From the NCBI GenBank assembly GCA_030632765.1, contig DAOVUC010000056.1:1-8520 (forward strand): a stretch of 8,520 bases of DNA, in the 5' to 3' direction. Below are positions 6,422 to 8,520 of the stretch, piece after piece; the stretch's first letter is position 1, and every line of letters starts with the position of its first letter. A program made the position numbers and the translations under genes. The notes beneath the pieces are model-generated. The model searched no databases, was not told the origin of the DNA, and worked only from the letters and a program-made list of their open reading frames with translations. Source of the DNA: Candidatus Dadabacteria bacterium (lineage in GTDB: Bacteria; Desulfobacterota_D; UBA1144; Nemesobacterales; UBA2774).

Positions 6422-6925
6422 TTATCTGTTGAAATACTGGTTCAAGTGCTCCTGACCAACCCAGTCACTCTTCTGTTCTTCATCTTTCTGCTCTTTATAT
6501 TCCATATGCCACCTTAGCTCATCGCCAGGGCCGGGAGCTCTCTTGCTTTTATCATCAAATATGGCTTTAAATGTAGAGAATATTCTACGTGGTTTTTTAC
6601 TGTTACAATTTGGGCATGTGAGGTCTTTCTCATCTTTGTCATCCAATACTAAGGAGCTGAATCTAAAATCCTTGAGTTCAAGATAGAGAACTTTATTCTT
6701 ACTAATTTTATATTGAAATCTTCTTGGACCCCTTCTGTTACTTTTCTCCCCCAAGGCGAAAAGCTGTTTATGCTTATCGTCATCAGTCATTTCAACATAG
6801 AGAATGCCGGCATTATTCTTCTTAATCTTAGTTGCGTTAGTTTTACTAGGTTTCGCAACTATTGCGTCTATATCCCTGTTGTACCCGTCCATACAGCTAT
6901 CACATTCATATTCAAATAAAGGCAT
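6422..6925 (-). CDS. FmdB-like zinc-ribbon protein with split ribbon (first paralogue)
   Basis: A 167-residue paralogue of the next gene. It opens with MPLFEYECDSC (Cys8, Cys11) and has TCPNCNSKKPRRIFSTF with Cys104 and Cys107, exactly the same four positions. Shared segments are MPLFEYEC at the start and RFSxL...DEKxLxCPxCxxKKxxR around the second knuckle; the middle is strongly diverged but of the same length, with strand-like AGILYVEM and KVLYLELKDFRFSSL. The C-terminal tail (125-167) is charged and unrelated to that of the second copy. AGGAGAG lies 8 nt before the ATG. The first gene of a two-gene unit, it is divergent from the crotonase gene across 153 bp; I see no convincing promoter for it. 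Probable zinc binding; function unknown. Confidence 0.8.
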   Translation of the reverse strand: MPLFEYECDSCMDGYNRDIDAIVAKPSKTNATKIKKNNAGILYVEMTDDDKHKQLFALGEKSNRRGPRRFQYKISKNKVLYLELKDFRFSSLVLDDKDEKDLTCPNCNSKKPRRIFSTFKAIFDDKSKRAPGPGDELRWHMEYKEQKDEEQKSDWVGQEHLNQYFNR

Positions 6926-7011
6926 GTTCGCACTCTCCTAATTTATTAAGCTAGTAATAATAACTCAATTTTCAAGGTTGCTCCAGTAAAAATCAACAGA
7001 ACCCATGGAAT

Positions 7012-7039
7012 TTGACAAAGCGGGCACCATATCGATACT
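7012..7039 (+). promoter_or_regulatory. Sigma70-type promoter for the crotonase gene
   Basis: A perfect -35 TTGACA (7012-7017) and GATACT (7034-7039; four of six) are spaced 16 bp apart. Transcription would start near 7046, leaving a leader of about 33 nt with the GGAGG ribosome site at 7067-7071. Confidence 0.6.
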
Positions 7040-7078
7040 AGTTTTTAAATGCGATCATAACTGTTTGGAGGCAATTTT

Positions 7079-7867
7079 GTGGTACATGAGCAAGAACTGA
7101 TAGTTGAAGAGAAAGGGACCATTTGCACCTTAACGTTTAATAGACCGGAGAAGAGGAATCTGTTAACCCCCTCTATGCTCCTTGAGCTGAGTGAACAGCT
7201 TGATCGACTTAGGGACGGGAAAAAAGTTAGATGCGTAGTTATTAGAGGCTCCGGGGAAAAAGCGTTTTCTTCAGGTTACGACATAAACGCAATCGGGGAA
7301 AACGATATGATAAGGCATCACGAAGGGGATCACCCCCTGGGCAGGGCACTTAGAACAATTGAGAGCTTCCCCTACCCTGTGATTGCAATGATGAATGGGC
7401 ACGCCTTCGGGGCCGGACTTGAGGTAGCTGTAACATGTGATTTAAGAACAACGGTTGAGGACTGCCTATTGGGAATGCCGCCGGCAAAACTGGGCGTTGT
7501 TTATTCCTACAGCGGGATCAAAAAGTTCTTGGATTTGATCGGGCCCGGATATACAAAAGAACTTTTTCTCGTAGGAAGGCCGATAAGCTCCGAGAGAGCC
7601 TGGGAAATTGGCCTTGTAAATTTCATGGTACCCAGAGAGGAACTTGAGGAATTTACTTACGGGATCGCAAACGAAATTGCGGAAAACGCGCCTTTATCTC
7701 TCAAAACTCTTAAAGAAATCACCAAAACTCTAGAAAAGAGAACAATAAGTACTGAAGATGAAAAATTAATAAGACAAATGACTACTGAAGTGCAAAACAG
7801 TCAAGATTACAAAGAAGGGCAAAAAGCTTTTGCGGAAAAAAGAAAACCCGAGTTTAAAGGGGAGTAG
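7079..7867 (+). CDS. Enoyl-CoA hydratase/isomerase (crotonase) family protein, methylmalonyl-CoA-decarboxylase-like
   Basis: A 262-residue crotonase-fold enzyme acting on an acyl-CoA thioester. The oxyanion-hole segments are SSGYDIN (64-70) and GHAFGAGLE (107-115). Glu115 matches catalytic Glu144 of rat enoyl-CoA hydratase, but the second catalytic Glu (164) is replaced by Pro135 in GMPPAKLG, so a standard hydratase reaction is doubtful. From memory, the layout resembles E. coli methylmalonyl-CoA decarboxylase (ScpB/YgfG): a Tyr in GVVYSYSG (Tyr142) where that enzyme has GVPYNLVG with its active-site Tyr, and a near-matching tail, SQDYKEGQKAFAEKRKPEFKG. The decarboxylase has His in SAGHDI where this has Tyr67. 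Start is GTG, set by GGAGG 7 nt upstream. It is monocistronic with its own promoter. Substrate unproven: decarboxylase, isomerase and hydratase remain possible. Confidence 0.85.
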   Translation: MVHEQELIVEEKGTICTLTFNRPEKRNLLTPSMLLELSEQLDRLRDGKKVRCVVIRGSGEKAFSSGYDINAIGENDMIRHHEGDHPLGRALRTIESFPYPVIAMMNGHAFGAGLEVAVTCDLRTTVEDCLLGMPPAKLGVVYSYSGIKKFLDLIGPGYTKELFLVGRPISSERAWEIGLVNFMVPREELEEFTYGIANEIAENAPLSLKTLKEITKTLEKRTISTEDEKLIRQMTTEVQNSQDYKEGQKAFAEKRKPEFKGE

Positions 7868-7891
7868 AATCAAGCCTTTATACCGCTCCCC
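7859..7891 (+). terminator. Weak stem-loop at the end of the crotonase gene
   Basis: GGGGAG (7859-7864), overlapping the last codons before the TAG stop, pairs with CTCCCC (7886-7891) around a 21-nt loop. There is no T-run after it, so a role in mRNA 3'-end stability is as likely as termination. Confidence 0.25.
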
Positions 7892-7938
7892 ATTAAGATG
7901 CTGGTAGGAATGAGGCAGGATGGATATATTTTAACCCG

Positions 7939-7967
7939 TTCGTCCTGAGTTTAATCGAAGGACGGAA
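7939..7967. repeat. Inverted repeat element 1 of the right-hand cluster
   Basis: CGTCCT (7941-7946) pairs with AGGACG (7959-7964), and the flanking TT/AA extends the stem past one bulged G. The unit (CGTCCTGAG ... CGAAGGACG) looks like a dispersed palindromic repeat found in many uncultured bacterial genomes. First of at least five inverted repeats in the 453-bp gene-free stretch 7868-8320. Confidence 0.55.
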
Positions 7968-7994
7968 CTTTTAGGATTTCACCCTTCCCGTCTT

Positions 7995-8050
7995 CGCTAA
8001 AGCTCCGCCGAGGCAGGCGAGAGCCTCAGGGTTAGCGGGTGTTTTCACCC
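7995..8050. repeat. Large compound hairpin (repeat element 2)
   Basis: The outer stem is CGCTAA (7995-8000) with TTAGCG (8032-8037). Inside it GCTCCGCC (8002-8009) pairs with GGCG (8016-8019) and GAGC (8021-8024) across one bulged A. A second hairpin follows at once: GGGTG (8037-8041), TTTT loop, CACCC (8046-8050). It is clearly more GC-rich than the surrounding DNA, has no ORF, and looks like a dispersed palindromic element. It could also act as a transcript end for the crotonase gene, although no T-run follows. Confidence 0.55.
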
Positions 8051-8079
8051 CGGCGGAACATTTCCGTCACCCTGAACTA

Positions 8080-8103
8080 CGATTCTGATCAAGTGAAGAA
8101 TCG
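8080..8103. repeat. Inverted repeat element 3
   Basis: CGATTCT (8080-8086) and AGAATCG (8097-8103) form a perfect 7-bp stem with a 10-nt loop. The preceding GTCACCCTGAACT resembles the opposite-strand form of the repeats at 8224-8281, suggesting a decayed or recombined copy. Confidence 0.5.
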
Positions 8104-8199
8104 GACGCCCTTTCCTAAGAGCAAATGCGTAATTAGTCTTGGCTATTTATTTTATTAGAACCAAATTTTCAGGGTCTCGTCTTTTTCATTTGTAAAAAT

Positions 8200-8244
8200 A
8201 AAAAAAAGCTAAAACAAAAGAAGATTCTGAATCAAGTTCAGAAT
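8200..8244 (-). terminator. Hairpin plus T-rich tract, probable era terminator (repeat element 4)
   Basis: ATTCTGAA (8224-8231) and TTCAGAAT (8237-8244) form a perfect 8-bp stem with a 5-nt loop. Read on the minus strand, downstream of era, the stem is followed directly by CTTCTTTTGTTTTAGC and then eight T, as in an intrinsic terminator, although the stem is AT-rich. The same sequence is also a copy of the GATTC...GAATGAC dispersed repeat, so a repeat may have been co-opted as terminator. Confidence 0.5.
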
Positions 8245-8256
8245 GACAAAGAGTGG

Positions 8257-8281
8257 ATTCCCGATTAAAGCGTTCGGGAAT
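8257..8281. repeat. Inverted repeat element 5
   Basis: ATTCCCGA (8257-8264) and TCGGGAAT (8274-8281) form a perfect 8-bp stem with a 9-nt loop. With its flanks (GATTC before, GAATGAC after) it matches the element at 8224-8244 in ends and layout, but the inner stem bases differ on both sides together, so pairing is kept. Confidence 0.6.
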
Positions 8282-8320
8282 GACGGAAAGGGGGAGCAGT
8301 ACACCTTTTATAATAGATAA

Positions 8321-8520
8321 TTAATCCCCGTAACCAAACTCTCTGATTAGATTATCTCTCTGGCTCCATTTCTCTTTTACCTTGACCCAAAGCTCAAGAT
8401 AAACTTTTGTTCCCAGGATTTTTTCAATATCGGCTCTCGCAAGACTTCCGATTTCTTTTAACATTGCCCCTTTCTTGCCGATTAAAATGCCCTTATGATT
8501 TATTCTTTCCACATAAATTA
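8321..8520 (-). CDS. era: GTPase Era, C-terminal KH domain (partial, cut by window edge)
   Basis: The frame is open from the right edge to a TAA at 8321-8323, showing the last 65 residues of Era, a GTPase that binds the 3' end of 16S rRNA and helps mature the 30S subunit. Visible is the C-terminal KH domain: [22 protein letters not shown] contains the GxxG RNA-binding loop (GKKG), followed by [21 protein letters not shown] and the closing REFGYGD, all matching the Era family closely. The usual SQKG is NHKG here. The GTPase domain lies outside the window, and the frame continues upstream of the GTG at 8512, so that codon is internal, not a start. A repeat-derived hairpin downstream (8200-8244) probably ends the transcript. 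Confidence 0.95.
   Translation of the reverse strand, partial: IYVERINHKGILIGKKGAMLKEIGSLARADIEKILGTKVYLELWVKVKEKWSQRDNLIREFGYGD

Noticed and set aside
6926..7011. Promoter for the zinc-ribbon pair on the minus strand (TTGATT or TTGAAA as -35).
   Set aside because: No -10 hexamer with acceptable spacing was found for either.

Overview
The window is bacterial chromosomal DNA: densely packed, AT-leaning, with Shine-Dalgarno sites (GGGAG, AGGAG, GGAGG) ahead of most genes and sigma70-like promoters. It carries core bacterial genes (ssb, rpoZ, hisIE, era). The omega subunit looks deltaproteobacterial to me, and dispersed inverted repeats of the 'GATTC...GAATGAC' kind are familiar from uncultured Deltaproteobacteria-like and candidate-phylum genomes. 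I would guess a Gram-negative member of that broad neighbourhood, without certainty. No phage, transposase, CRISPR array, tRNA or rRNA was seen.

Layout. Positions 1-114 hold the 3' end of an unrecognised gene. Positions 115-476 have no full-size gene; they hold a 22-codon hydrophobic ORF with a good ribosome site and then a structured stretch that may be the 5' part of a group II intron or another non-coding RNA. From 477 to 5057 every gene reads leftward. In transcription order they are rpoZ (omega subunit), a hydantoinase/oxoprolinase A subunit without a B subunit beside it, a macro-domain protein overlapping a Nudix hydrolase by 4 nt, ssb, and a YbhB/YbcL-type PEBP protein. Divergent from rpoZ is hisIE (5191-5853), with a perfect 12-bp palindrome in the shared intergenic region. 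Facing hisIE are two tandem paralogues (5920-6925) that look like FmdB zinc ribbons whose two CxxC knuckles are separated by a 92-residue stretch. Divergent from them, behind a TTGACA promoter, is a crotonase-superfamily gene (7079-7867) with a methylmalonyl-CoA-decarboxylase-like layout. Positions 7868-8320 are gene-free and packed with inverted repeats, one of which probably terminates era, whose C-terminal KH domain enters from the right edge.

How the genes fit together. The clearest functional unit is the macro/Nudix couplet: an ADP-ribose-type ligand binder translationally coupled to a nucleotide-diphosphate hydrolase of the CoA pyrophosphatase type. ssb, rpoZ, hisIE and era are housekeeping. 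The strongest candidate for something undescribed is the pair of split zinc-ribbon proteins with identical cysteine positions (8, 11, 104, 107). Second comes the intron-like RNA fragment at the left, and third the inverted-repeat cluster at the right.
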